Assembly: GCA_040880025.1 (NCBI GenBank) | Contig: JBBDJD010000019.1 | Span: 1-64,000 of the forward strand | DNA from: RCIO01 sp040880025 | GTDB lineage: Bacteria > Pseudomonadota > Alphaproteobacteria > Rhizobiales > Rhizobiaceae | Direction of reading: 5' to 3' | Length of the DNA: 64,000 nucleotides | Shown: positions 39,616 to 48,043 of the stretch, one piece after another | Layout of the letters: every line of letters begins with the position of its first letter | How positions within the stretch are numbered: the first letter of the stretch is position 1 | Translations under genes and position numbers: made by a program | The notes under the pieces: generated by a model | Told to the model about the DNA's origin: nothing | Seen by the model: only the letters and a program-made list of their open reading frames with translations | The model's database searches: none

Positions 39616-40596
39616 TCATTCGAGCAACCGCGCACAGGCTGCCGGTCGTGCGAGAGCCCCGTTGTCTGCATCAGCCTTGCGCTGGTTCGTTTCTGTCGCC
39701 CAGCCGGAGCTGGCCGCGAAATGCTCGGCCAGAAAATCGATGAATGCCCGGACCTTGCCCGGCAGGTAGCGGCGCTCGGGGAAGGTGACGAAGACGCCGA
39801 GTTCCTCGATTGCCCAGTCCGCCAAGAGTGGCATCAGAAGCCCAGTTTGCAGGTCCTGCCAGATGTTGAAGCTCGGCTGGATGACAATGCCCAGCCCCTT
39901 GAGCGCTGCGCCGCGCAGCAGGCCGTTGTCGTTGGAGCGGATGTTGCCGGTGACGCTCACCTTTTCGATGCCGCCATTCCGCCTGAACGGCCACATATGC
40001 TGCCATGACGATCCGGTATAGATCAGGCAGTTGTGCGCCTTCAGTTCAGCTGGGACGGCCGGCGTCCCATGCCGATCGAGATATTCTGGCGCCGCACAGG
40101 CCACCAGCTGCGCCGTCGCCAGACGCCGGATGACGAGATCGGCTTCGCCTGGCCGCGAAACGCAGCGGACGGCGAGGTCGAATTCCTCGCCCGTCAAATC
40201 CACCAACCGCTGGCTCAGATGCAGCTCCACCTCGATCTCGGGGAATTTCTGCACGAAGGCGAGCACAGCGGGCTTAAGCTCCCGTACCCCGAAATCGTAG
40301 GCTGCGCTTACTCGCAGGCGGCCCTGCGGCCGTCGGGCCAGTTCGCCCAGCTCCGCCTCCATGTGGTCCAGTCCGGAGAGCATGGTTCCGCAATGCCGGG
40401 CGTAACGATCGCCCGCCTCTGTGAGAGTGACCTTCTGCGTATTGCGGTTGAAAAGGCGCACGCCGAGCCGGCCTTCAAGATGCTGGATGTGCTTCGTCAC
40501 GGTGGCGGGCGAGACGCGCAACTGGCGCGCCGCCGCCGCGAAGGTGCCGGCGTCGACAACCTTGCCGAAGGTGCGAATGCAAACGAGCTTGTCCAC
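39616..40596 (-). CDS. LysR-family transcriptional regulator
   Basis: A 326-aa LysR regulator: N-terminal winged helix (MDKLVCIRTFGKVVDAGTFA, AAARQLRVSPATVTKHIQHL) and a periplasmic-binding-like effector domain (about 90-295). Of the CrgA/DsdC-like group that ends in AFIDFLAEHF. The last 25 residues are an odd Ala/Arg-rich extension near the resolvase repeat. Divergent from the alpha/beta hydrolase, which is the likely target. Confidence 0.9.
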   Translation of the reverse strand: MDKLVCIRTFGKVVDAGTFAAAARQLRVSPATVTKHIQHLEGRLGVRLFNRNTQKVTLTEAGDRYARHCGTMLSGLDHMEAELGELARRPQGRLRVSAAYDFGVRELKPAVLAFVQKFPEIEVELHLSQRLVDLTGEEFDLAVRCVSRPGEADLVIRRLATAQLVACAAPEYLDRHGTPAVPAELKAHNCLIYTGSSWQHMWPFRRNGGIEKVSVTGNIRSNDNGLLRGAALKGLGIVIQPSFNIWQDLQTGLLMPLLADWAIEELGVFVTFPERRYLPGKVRAFIDFLAEHFAASSGWATETNQRKADADNGALARPAACARLLE

Positions 40597-40727
40597 GGCA
40601 CGGCCCTTTCACACCGTTTCCTGCCAGGAAATACCATATTTCCAGTTAGTGCGGTTCTCAATCCGCTGCAATAAGCAAAGACTTGCTCGAAGAGCCCAAG
40701 AGATGGAAACGCTCAGCACTGGTCGGG

Positions 40728-41582
40728 ATGCGCAGAATTAATACTGTAACGAGCGATGACGGTACTTCGATCGCCTGCTGGACGGGCGGGCATGGCCCGC
40801 AGCTGGTGCTTGTTCACGGAACGACGGCGAGCCACACACGATGGGCCCCGATCAGGTCGCGTTTCGAGGAGCATTTTACGGTCACCGCGATCGACCGGCG
40901 TGGGTGCGGCGAAAGTGGCGACGCACCGGATTACGCTATCGAGCGCGAATTCGAGGACGTCGCAGCGGTGGTCGAGAGTCTCGCTCCGCCGGTCCTGTTA
41001 TTTGGCCACTCCTACGGAGCTCTCTGCGCGCTGGGTGCGGCGATGCAAACGGACAAGCTCCGCGGTCTTATCCTTTACGAACCCTGGATCGTCTCCAAGG
41101 GCGAGAGTCTGTATACCCCGGAGCAGCTTGAGCGTCTGGACACGCTTCTTGCCGTGGGCGATCGCCAAGGTGTCGTACTAGCGTTGTTCGCTGAGATCGC
41201 GGGGTTTTCGCCGCACGAGATGGAGCTTCTCACATCCTCGCCGTTCTGGCCGGACCGTGTTGCAGCCGCCCACACGATTCCGCGCGAGTCTCGCGCGGAA
41301 GAAACCTATCGCCTACCTGCAGACCAAGCCGGCAAGCTGCCCATACCGGTTCTGCTTCTGCTCGGTGGGGATAGTCCGCCCCTTGCGGGCAAGGTCAACG
41401 CCATGCTGGAAAAGACCCTGCCCAACGCCCGCACGGTGGTGATGCCGGGGCAGCAACACATGGCCATAGACACAAGCCCCGATCTCGTGGTCGGTGCGGT
41501 CTTCCACTTTTGGCAGGAGCTTGGACGGAGGGGAGATAGAGCGACGCCAGAAGAGGAGGCAGAGGAACATGACCGCGTTTGA
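40728..41582 (+). CDS. Alpha/beta-fold hydrolase
   Basis: A 284-aa soluble hydrolase. Oxyanion HGTTASHTRW (about 27-36), nucleophile Ser in LLFGHSYGALCALG (about 89-102), an Asp/GGD near LLLLGGDSPP and His in MPGQQHMAID. ATG at 40728 preferred; a TTG 15 codons upstream also reads through. Divergent from the LysR gene and 30 bases before the methyltransferase, so probably regulated by it. Substrate unknown; the family includes esterases, haloperoxidase-like and epoxide hydrolases. Confidence 0.87.
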   Translation: MRRINTVTSDDGTSIACWTGGHGPQLVLVHGTTASHTRWAPIRSRFEEHFTVTAIDRRGCGESGDAPDYAIEREFEDVAAVVESLAPPVLLFGHSYGALCALGAAMQTDKLRGLILYEPWIVSKGESLYTPEQLERLDTLLAVGDRQGVVLALFAEIAGFSPHEMELLTSSPFWPDRVAAAHTIPRESRAEETYRLPADQAGKLPIPVLLLLGGDSPPLAGKVNAMLEKTLPNARTVVMPGQQHMAIDTSPDLVVGAVFHFWQELGRRGDRATPEEEAEEHDRV

Positions 41583-41612
41583 CGTCATTGTAACTCTCTT
41601 CCGCTGCGCGTC

Positions 41613-42386
41613 ATGAGGTATGAGGGCGATATGGCGCTTGTTCAGCGGCGGCTTGCGGAGACTTCCGACCACCGCCGCCGGCGCCAGGCGGTTTTGGAAG
41701 CCGCCGCAATTCAGCCGGGTGAGAAAGTACTGGAGATTGGATGCGGGGGCGGTGCGCTGCTACCAGCCTTTGCGGCTGCTGCCGGAAGAACTGGTCGCGT
41801 GGTCGGTATCGACATCAGCCCCGATCAGATCGCTGCGGCCAAAGCCGTCTGCGGCGGCAGCGAAATCGCAACGGCTGAAATTCAGGATGTCAACCAGCTT
41901 CCATATGAGAACGCAAGTTTCGATGTCGTTGTCGGGGTCCAGGTCCTCGAATATTTGGAACAGCCCGCCAAAGCGCTATCGGAACTGCGGCGAGTGTGCA
42001 GCGATCATGGCCGGCTGTTCGTCTTTGCGACAAACTGGGACACGATGTTCTGGAACTGCGGCGTCCCTGAACTTACCGCGCGTGTCCAGGCAGCTTGGCG
42101 CGAACATGCGCCCCATCCAAATCTGGCGGCTGAGTTGCGCCCCCTGTTGAACGAAGCCGGCTTCAGGATGGTTCATCAATCGCCGGTAACCCTACTCAAC
42201 AACACATATCACGAAGACGCATGCGCCTATTGGGCGGCCGAGCTGATTCTGGCCTTCGCCAAAGGTCGCGGCCTCGTGTCGGCGGCTGATGCCGAGAGAT
42301 GGAGATCGGCCCTTCAGGAGGCTCAGGCCTCTGGCACGTTCTTCTTCAGTACGACACCGGTGCTCACCATGGCCATTGCTGCATGA
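41613..42386 (+). CDS. SAM-dependent methyltransferase
   Basis: A 257-aa class I methyltransferase. Motif I VLEIGCGGGALLPAF (about 39-53), acidic residue in VVGIDIS (about 64-70), motif II/III around FDVVVGVQVLEYLEQPAKAL and LRRVCSDHGRLFVFATNW, as in UbiE/COQ5-like enzymes. 30 bases after the hydrolase, so likely in an operon with it. The substrate cannot be told. Confidence 0.87.
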   Translation: MRYEGDMALVQRRLAETSDHRRRRQAVLEAAAIQPGEKVLEIGCGGGALLPAFAAAAGRTGRVVGIDISPDQIAAAKAVCGGSEIATAEIQDVNQLPYENASFDVVVGVQVLEYLEQPAKALSELRRVCSDHGRLFVFATNWDTMFWNCGVPELTARVQAAWREHAPHPNLAAELRPLLNEAGFRMVHQSPVTLLNNTYHEDACAYWAAELILAFAKGRGLVSAADAERWRSALQEAQASGTFFFSTTPVLTMAIAA

Positions 42387-42452
42387 GAAACGATAGTAGC
42401 GTGAATTGTTCCAGCCAGCCGGGAGCTGCCCTCCAACCATGGAGATGAGACC

Positions 42453-42686
42453 ATGACCACTTTCGATCCCGTCCAATACAAGGAAACGACTCGCAGGCAA
42501 TGGCAGGCGGCGGCGCGGCCATGGAACGACGGGGGGTCGTTCCTGCGCGCCTAGCTCGGGCCGGCGACCGAGATCATGCTCGACACGGCGCGGTTCGGCC
42601 GCGGCGACCACGTGCTCGACGTTGAGGCCGGTGCCGGCGACCAGACGCTGCAGGCGGCCGAGCGCGTCGGACCTGACGGGAACTGA
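42453..42686 (+). pseudogene. Truncated methyltransferase fragment with nonsense codon
   Basis: MTTFDPVQYKETTRRQWQAA ... GSFLRA-stop-LGPATEIMLDTARFGR, GDHVLDVEAGAGDQTLQAAE, then a TGA at 42684-42686. This is the N-terminal third of a class I methyltransferase with TGG changed to TAG and motif I just reached before the gene is cut. GAGATGAG precedes the ATG. Confidence 0.75.
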
Positions 42687-42746
42687 CCGGCTGGCTGACT
42701 CTATGCCAAACTGACCCCGGCAAGCTATTTTGGAAGGAGGCTGCCG

Positions 42747-43052
42747 ATGATCGAAAGCACCTACACGTTGGCGCAGTGGAGGGTAACATCAGGGCGCGAA
42801 GCGGAATTCGTCGAAGCATGGAAGGCGCTCGGATCGGTGTTCAGACAACTTCCTCACCCGCCGAGCGGCGAAGGTTTGTTATTGCAAAGCACGGCCGACC
42901 CAACGCTCCACTATTCCTTCGGGCCCTGGAACAAGGTCGAGGACATTGCTGAAATGCGAGAGGATGCCACGGCCAAGGCGGCGATTCAGCGAGTCATGGC
43001 ATGTTGCGACGAGGCGCAGCCCGGCGGTTTTCGGGTTATTGCGAGATCGTGA
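42747..43052 (+). CDS. Antibiotic-biosynthesis monooxygenase-like protein
   Basis: A 101-aa ABM-type dimeric alpha+beta barrel protein: TLAQWRVTSGREAEFVEAWK, SFGPWNKVEDIAEMREDATA and a GFRVIAR end. GGAGG precedes the ATG. Family members act as cofactor-free oxygenases or stress proteins; no catalytic site can be assigned. It lies between two gene fragments. Confidence 0.75.
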   Translation: MIESTYTLAQWRVTSGREAEFVEAWKALGSVFRQLPHPPSGEGLLLQSTADPTLHYSFGPWNKVEDIAEMREDATAKAAIQRVMACCDEAQPGGFRVIARS

Positions 43053-43139
43053 TCCGCATCGAAGGAGGCGTTCAGCCGCGCGTTCCAGCGCCATCTCGGC
43101 ACCGCGCCAGCCCAGTGGCGAAGCAGGCACCAATTTTAA
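43053..43139 (+). pseudogene. C-terminal remnant of an AraC-family regulator
   Basis: The codons directly after the monooxygenase stop read SKEAFSRAFQRHLGTAPAQW, then RSRHQF and a stop. This is the conserved last helix of the AraC helix-turn-helix (SxxAFxRAFxRxxGxxPxxWR). The rest of the gene is missing. Confidence 0.7.
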
Positions 43140-43194
43140 TTTCCGCATAGCGAAAGTGCAATCGCGCGCTCCCGAAACTCGTGACAACTCTGCA

Positions 43195-43929
43195 CTACTG
43201 CGCCGGCGCTTTCACCGTGATCGTGCAAAGCTGATCCTCGCTGGCCGCGCGCGCGGCCTCGGCGCACCGGCCGAGTGCTTCGACATTGTCACGCACGAGC
43301 TGCGAAGCCGCAACCATGTTGCGCCAGCCCTCCGGGTCATCCGCCTGGATCATGGCCCGGCCGGCGCTGACACGATCGCTTCCAATGACGATCGCGGCGA
43401 CATGGGTGTCGGCCGCAAACGGCAGGATGCGCGGCAAGAGCAGCACCAGGAGCACGCCGGCGAACAGGCCGATGCCGCCCGCCATCCACATGCGCAAATC
43501 TTGTGAGCGCCGGTCGTAGGCGCTCTTGGTGTAGGCGGCCATACCGGCTTTGGTCCGGTCGCGGATCAATTCGCGCTCGAAGTCCGCCATGGTCGCCAGG
43601 ATGCCGAACATCAACCGACCTTCGGCGGTGGTGGTATCGATGACGGCGCCTTGCCCGGTGAGGATTTTGAGCCCCGCGCCGCGTGCGTGAAGCGCTTCCG
43701 CCGTGCGCACAGGATCGAACAGGGAGCGGCCGAGCCGGTCGAGCTTCCGGACAATCAGTACATCCCTCGGCCCGCAGCGTTTCAGCGCCTTCGACAAACC
43801 CTTGCGGTCCTTGCGCACGCCGGACAGCTTGTCCTCATAAACCAGATCGCAGCGCGCGTCTGCCAGCGCCCGGTGCTGGAGATCGAGGCACTGATCCTCG
43901 GTCGACACGCGGGCGTAACCGATCCTCAT
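43195..43929 (-). CDS. Chimeric protein: resolvase catalytic domain fused to DUF6118
   Basis: A 244-aa continuous frame. Residues 1-133 are a serine resolvase with Ser9 in RIGYARVSTEDQ, DVLIVRKLDRLGRSLFD and MADFERELIRDRTKAGMAA. At AYTKSAYDRRSQDLRM the sequence switches to a DUF6118-like C-terminus with one membrane segment (GGIGLFAGVLLVLLLPRILP) and a helical end with AMIQADDPEGWRNMVAASQL and CTITV. DUF6118 proteins belong to rhizobial conjugative elements. The join replaces the resolvase DNA-binding domain and the DUF6118 N-terminus. DVLIVRKLDR has Arg for the usual Trp. Probably neither activity is normal. Confidence 0.75.
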   Translation of the reverse strand: MRIGYARVSTEDQCLDLQHRALADARCDLVYEDKLSGVRKDRKGLSKALKRCGPRDVLIVRKLDRLGRSLFDPVRTAEALHARGAGLKILTGQGAVIDTTTAEGRLMFGILATMADFERELIRDRTKAGMAAYTKSAYDRRSQDLRMWMAGGIGLFAGVLLVLLLPRILPFAADTHVAAIVIGSDRVSAGRAMIQADDPEGWRNMVAASQLVRDNVEALGRCAEAARAASEDQLCTITVKAPAQ

Positions 43930-43969
43930 AAGGTTTGGCGCGGGTTTGTGGGAGGGGGGAGCGAAATGG
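43537..43969 (-). repeat. Direct repeat, right copy (resolvase sequence)
   Basis: Partner of 39171-39603, same orientation. Recombination between the two would remove about 4.4 kb with the LysR, hydrolase, methyltransferase and monooxygenase genes. Confidence 0.8.
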
Positions 43970-44083
43970 TTCCCTTTTGCACCGATGGCGGCCAAGGTGG
44001 GGCAGAGGCTGATTTTATGAAATACATGAATGTCTTAGCGTTATTCAAAGTGGAGAAAAGTATTATTTCACTTGTTATCCTGT

Positions 44084-44113
44084 TTTACTGCGTGAGACAA
44101 TAGAATGTATAAA
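44084..44113 (+). promoter_or_regulatory. Candidate promoter of the surface-protein operon
   Basis: TTTACT at 44084-44089 and TATAAA at 44108-44113 with an 18-base spacer, in a clearly AT-rich stretch (about 44015-44115), followed by GGAAG and the ATG at 44133. Confidence 0.45.
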
Positions 44114-44132
44114 GGAAGCCTTTTGCATCTCT

Positions 44133-44414
44133 ATGTCGATATTACGCCTATTACTGTCTGATCACAGCCCGCGCGAGCGCCACGCGCACGTGCGGCGCAA
44201 CCTGACTGGTCTGGCGGCGGCCGCGCTCCTGGCCTGCATCGCGCCGGTCACGGCGTGGTTCGCATTGGGCCACGACGGCCTGTTGCCTGTCCCCGACATC
44301 GATCCGCGCGCCGCGATCTGGCTTGGCTCGCTGCTGTTCTTCGTGACCGGATTTCTGGCAGGCGTGTTCACGCTGCATTTCCTGGAGCGGTTTTCGGGCA
44401 AGGGGCGGCGATGA
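44133..44414 (+). CDS. Small membrane protein, first gene of the surface operon
   Basis: A 93-aa protein with a basic N-terminus (SPRERHAHVRRNL) and two membrane segments (LAAAALLACIAPVTAWFALG and AIWLGSLLFFVTGFLAGVFT). Its stop overlaps the next start (ATGATG), so it is coupled to the giant protein. Possibly a membrane partner for export or assembly. Family unknown. Confidence 0.65.
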   Translation: MSILRLLLSDHSPRERHAHVRRNLTGLAAAALLACIAPVTAWFALGHDGLLPVPDIDPRAAIWLGSLLFFVTGFLAGVFTLHFLERFSGKGRR

Positions 44415-47400
44415 TGCGTCGCCAGCCGGACAAAAGGAACGCAGCCCGTCCCAGATGGGGTGAATCGGGCAACATCTTCTTCGCGCTGTTCGGCGCGGTG
44501 GGGCTGGTCGGTGTGCTAGGCGCGGCCACCATGACGGTGATGAAGGGCCCGGTGCGCTCCATGGCCGAAGTGACCAAGCGCACGGTGGCGGAAAACGCCA
44601 TGATCGCGGCGGGGCGTCTGGCACTGTCGGCGGCAACGCAAGCCGCCAATGGCGGCGATTGCGATGGCGATGGTTATATCGAGCCGGTGGAGTGGTCGAC
44701 AACCGGCACCGGCATTGCGCCGGTCGGCGGGGGCTTTATTCCCACAACCATCGGGGCGGCGCAGCAAGACCCCTGGGGCACGACCTATGGCTATTGCGCG
44801 TGGGACCATGGTTCGGCCGTCGACGAAGCCGGGTGCGGCGGGGCTTCGCAAAAGCGGCTTGATGGCGAAGAGTCCGAAAACTATGCCGCCATTGCCGTGA
44901 TCGCGGCCGGACCGAACCGCACGTTCGAGACAAGCTGCGCCGACACGCCGGACTATTTAACACGGGTGGGCGGCAGCGACGATGTGATTTTGGAATACAC
45001 CTACGGTGAATCCTCGGCCATGGGGTTGTGGCGTCTCAAAAGCGGCGATCCTGATACAGCCGAGATCGGCGCGCGCAATATAGAGGTGGCAGGCTCAGGC
45101 GGCGCCGACAGTGCGCGCATCGGTTATGACGCCGATCTCGATCTGTCGGGCGTGGGTGATTTTCTCGCCATCAAGACCGACAATGTCTACGCCAAGACGG
45201 GCGGCGGTGACGTGTCGTTCCACAGCCCGCTCAAGGTCATGGCGCTGGGCAGTCTCGATCCGCCGATTGGCGGATCGTGGGATACGCTGGCCGGACTATC
45301 CTGCGATCAGGACGAGATAATAAAATGGAGCGATGCGCTCCCGGGTTGGGAATGCGCCGAAGATGGCGGCGGCGGTGGCGGCGGTGAAGGCGGCGAGGTC
45401 GATGATTTCAACGATATGATCGTGGCGTTCGAGGCCGCAAGTTGCCCGAGCGGGTGGAGCGAATACACGCCTGCGCGCGGGCGCTTCCTGCGCGGCATCG
45501 ACAATGGCGCGGGGCTCGATCCCGATGGTACGCGCGCGGCGGGCGCGACGCAGGAGGATGCGCTCCAGAACATTACCGGCTATTTTAGGTCTATCACCCG
45601 TAGGATATTTTCTACCGGTAGCGGCGTTTTCGATACCGAAGGTCCTGATACCACCAATCTACCTGATTCAAGTTCCAGCGGTTCTTCACCTCAGACAGTC
45701 ACCTTTGATGCCTCGCGTGTTGTGCGAACGGCCGACGAAACCCGCCCCAAAAACGTCGCGGTGATTTTCTGCGAATATGACGGGCCGCTGAGCATCCCCG
45801 GCGGTGGTGGTGAAGGCGGCGGTGAAGCTACGCCCGAGGTGGCGTTTCATGCCCACAAAGGGAGCAGCAATCAAACGGTCACAGCGAGCACGACAACCAA
45901 AATAACCTTTTCAACCGAAGAGTTCGATACCAACGACGATTTTGCCAGCGACCGTTTCACGCCGACCGTTGCCGGGAAATACATCATATCCGCTTCCGTG
46001 CGATGCAGTGTGGATACTTACTGCCGAACCTTCCTCTACAAAAACGGCGCGCTTCATAAAGGTGCCATGAGCTATGGGAATGGCAATCCCACGGCAACGG
46101 TAACCACCATTGTCGATATGAATGGCTCCAGCGACTATCTGGAAGTTTATGCTGTTCCGCATGCCGGTACAACGATCCAGGGAAGTCCCGATGATACCTT
46201 TTTCTCCGGCGCGTTGATTGGTGGCGGCGGATCGGACACGCTGGGCGGGCTGTCCTGCTCCAGCGGCCAGATCGCCAAATGGAACGGCTCGGCCTGGGCC
46301 TGCGCGGCGGATGGCGGCGGTGAAGGAAACGAAACAAAGGGATTTCGTGTTGATGGCTCAAGCCAGAACACGGCGCACGGCACGTACACTGATGTGACTT
46401 TCAGCGCGGCGCCTTCCTCCAATGACTTCACCGGTTCGTGGAGCGGCAATAAAATCTTCACCGTGCCTTCCGGAGATGCCGGATGGTACGTAATCACGGG
46501 CCAAATAGGCATGTCCGGGGTTCATACGATTGCGCGCATTATGAAGAACGGATCGGCAATCGGTATCAACAGGGACTTGTATGCCAGCGCAGCCGGTGCC
46601 CTCGTTAATGTCAGCGCCGTCCATCGTTTTGACGAGGGTGATACGATTGGATTGCAAGCTTATCAAGCGAGTGGAGGCGCGGTGGCTTTGACCAGTGCTC
46701 ACCTGGCTATTGCAAGAATAGGCGGCGGTGGCGGCGGTGGATCGGACACGCTCTCCAGCCTGTCGTGCGACGCCGAACAGGTGGCGAAATGGAACGGCTC
46801 GGCCTGGGCCTGCGCCAATGAAAACGCCGCGGGTGGTGAAGAGGTGGCGTTCCGCGTTCATAAAAACGGCACTAATCAGACAATACCAATAGGCGCCTAC
46901 ACAAAACTCACGTGGTCGACAGAAGAGTTCGATACCAACGACAATTTCGCGTCCGATCGGTTCACGCCGACAGTAGCGGGAAAATATATTATTACGCTAA
47001 GCGTATTCTGTACGGACAATGCAAACACCTGGTGCCTTGCCGCCATTCGAAAGAATGGAACGGCGGACGTCGCGATGGATGGTCCGCATAGCGGCGCCCA
47101 TGCGATTTCGAGTGTATCGGCCATTGTCGATCTGAACGGCTCGACAGATTACATTGAAGCATTTGCCTATAATGGCGGTGGGACAACAATCTCTGGCGGG
47201 ACCAACTATGTGCAATTTTCCGGCGCGTTGATCAGCCCGGACGGCGCGGGCGCGGCGGGCGATTCCGTGTGGGACCTCAATGGCGCCAAGGCCTATTACA
47301 ACGATGGCAACGTTGGCATCGGCACGACAGACCCCAATTACCCTCTGGAAGTCAACGGCGACATCCACGCAAGCTGGCTGCGCACGGCTGGCAATACGGG

Positions 47401-48043
47401 CTGGTACAGCCAGACCCACGAAGGCGGCTGGTACATGACGGATTCCTCCTGGGTGCGCGTTTACAACAACAAAGCGGTCTATACGAGCAATGTCATGCGC
47501 GCGGACAGCGGGATTTATACGAACCAGCTTTGCAACACGAGTGGCAGCAATTGTGTGGCGCAATCGACCATCTATGGCTGGTCATTGCGCGAGGCCAAGG
47601 ACGAGATCCGCGATCTGCCGCTGGGGCTGGATGCCGTCATGAAGTTGCGCCCGGTCGCGTTTACTTGGGCGGCGGATACCGATCTGGCGGGCCGCAAGGA
47701 TTTTGGCTTCGTCGCCGAGGAAGTCGAGGCGGTCGATCCGCTGCTCGCCAAACATGAAGACGGCAAGCTCACCGGCGTCAAATATATCCGGATGAGCACG
47801 CTGGCAATAAAGGCCATTCAGGAACTCAAAACCCTGTTCGACGGGCTGGTCGAAAAAGTCGGGTCGATCATCGATCGCCTCGACCTCCACGATGCCGCGA
47901 TTGCGGAACTCACCGCGCAGGTCCGCCAACTGAAAGCCGACAACGACAATCTGCGCAAGGAAACCGCCGCACTCCGCGCCGACAATGACAATTTGAGGGA
48001 GTCGGTCCGGCCTCTCGAAGCAGAGCAGGAGGCCGCGCAATGA
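44411..48043 (+). CDS. Giant pilin-like/tail-fibre chimera with S74 chaperone
   Basis: A 1210-aa modular surface protein. The N-terminus has a basic start, GESGNIFFALFGAVGLVGVL and a long hydrophobic helix like type IV pilins or PilV (about 17-75). A Cys-containing domain follows (80-330), then a tail-collar-like unit (CPSGWSEYTPARGRFLRGID, about 343-362), then three beta modules joined by a repeated linker WNGSAWACA; the first and third (about 475-600, 810-945) are C1q-like. The C-terminus is a peptidase S74 intramolecular chaperone (LREAKDEIRDLPLGLDAVMK ... KYIRMSTLAIKAIQELKTLF) and coiled coil. Likely a pilus-tip or mating-pair adhesin that trimerises and self-cleaves (inference). Confidence 0.75.
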   Translation: MMRRQPDKRNAARPRWGESGNIFFALFGAVGLVGVLGAATMTVMKGPVRSMAEVTKRTVAENAMIAAGRLALSAATQAANGGDCDGDGYIEPVEWSTTGTGIAPVGGGFIPTTIGAAQQDPWGTTYGYCAWDHGSAVDEAGCGGASQKRLDGEESENYAAIAVIAAGPNRTFETSCADTPDYLTRVGGSDDVILEYTYGESSAMGLWRLKSGDPDTAEIGARNIEVAGSGGADSARIGYDADLDLSGVGDFLAIKTDNVYAKTGGGDVSFHSPLKVMALGSLDPPIGGSWDTLAGLSCDQDEIIKWSDALPGWECAEDGGGGGGGEGGEVDDFNDMIVAFEAASCPSGWSEYTPARGRFLRGIDNGAGLDPDGTRAAGATQEDALQNITGYFRSITRRIFSTGSGVFDTEGPDTTNLPDSSSSGSSPQTVTFDASRVVRTADETRPKNVAVIFCEYDGPLSIPGGGGEGGGEATPEVAFHAHKGSSNQTVTASTTTKITFSTEEFDTNDDFASDRFTPTVAGKYIISASVRCSVDTYCRTFLYKNGALHKGAMSYGNGNPTATVTTIVDMNGSSDYLEVYAVPHAGTTIQGSPDDTFFSGALIGGGGSDTLGGLSCSSGQIAKWNGSAWACAADGGGEGNETKGFRVDGSSQNTAHGTYTDVTFSAAPSSNDFTGSWSGNKIFTVPSGDAGWYVITGQIGMSGVHTIARIMKNGSAIGINRDLYASAAGALVNVSAVHRFDEGDTIGLQAYQASGGAVALTSAHLAIARIGGGGGGGSDTLSSLSCDAEQVAKWNGSAWACANENAAGGEEVAFRVHKNGTNQTIPIGAYTKLTWSTEEFDTNDNFASDRFTPTVAGKYIITLSVFCTDNANTWCLAAIRKNGTADVAMDGPHSGAHAISSVSAIVDLNGSTDYIEAFAYNGGGTTISGGTNYVQFSGALISPDGAGAAGDSVWDLNGAKAYYNDGNVGIGTTDPNYPLEVNGDIHASWLRTAGNTGWYSQTHEGGWYMTDSSWVRVYNNKAVYTSNVMRADSGIYTNQLCNTSGSNCVAQSTIYGWSLREAKDEIRDLPLGLDAVMKLRPVAFTWAADTDLAGRKDFGFVAEEVEAVDPLLAKHEDGKLTGVKYIRMSTLAIKAIQELKTLFDGLVEKVGSIIDRLDLHDAAIAELTAQVRQLKADNDNLRKETAALRADNDNLRESVRPLEAEQEAAQ
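46277..46305 (+). repeat. 29-bp direct repeat in the giant gene, copy 1
   Basis: Identical to 46787-46815. It encodes the KWNGSAWAC linker. The 510-base spacing is exactly 170 codons, so exchange between copies keeps the frame. Confidence 0.8.
46787..46815 (+). repeat. 29-bp direct repeat in the giant gene, copy 2
   Basis: Partner of 46277-46305. A more diverged form of the same linker (KWSDALPGWECA) occurs near 45320. Confidence 0.8.

Noticed and set aside
38319..43929. A shufflon (inversion system) for the surface protein
   Set aside because: The nearby resolvases are broken, the long repeats are direct rather than inverted, and no alternative C-terminal segments are seen.
45825..47250. 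Regular repeats in the giant gene as a possible CRISPR array
   Set aside because: The repeats are few, coding and in frame, with 510-base spacing; they are protein modules.
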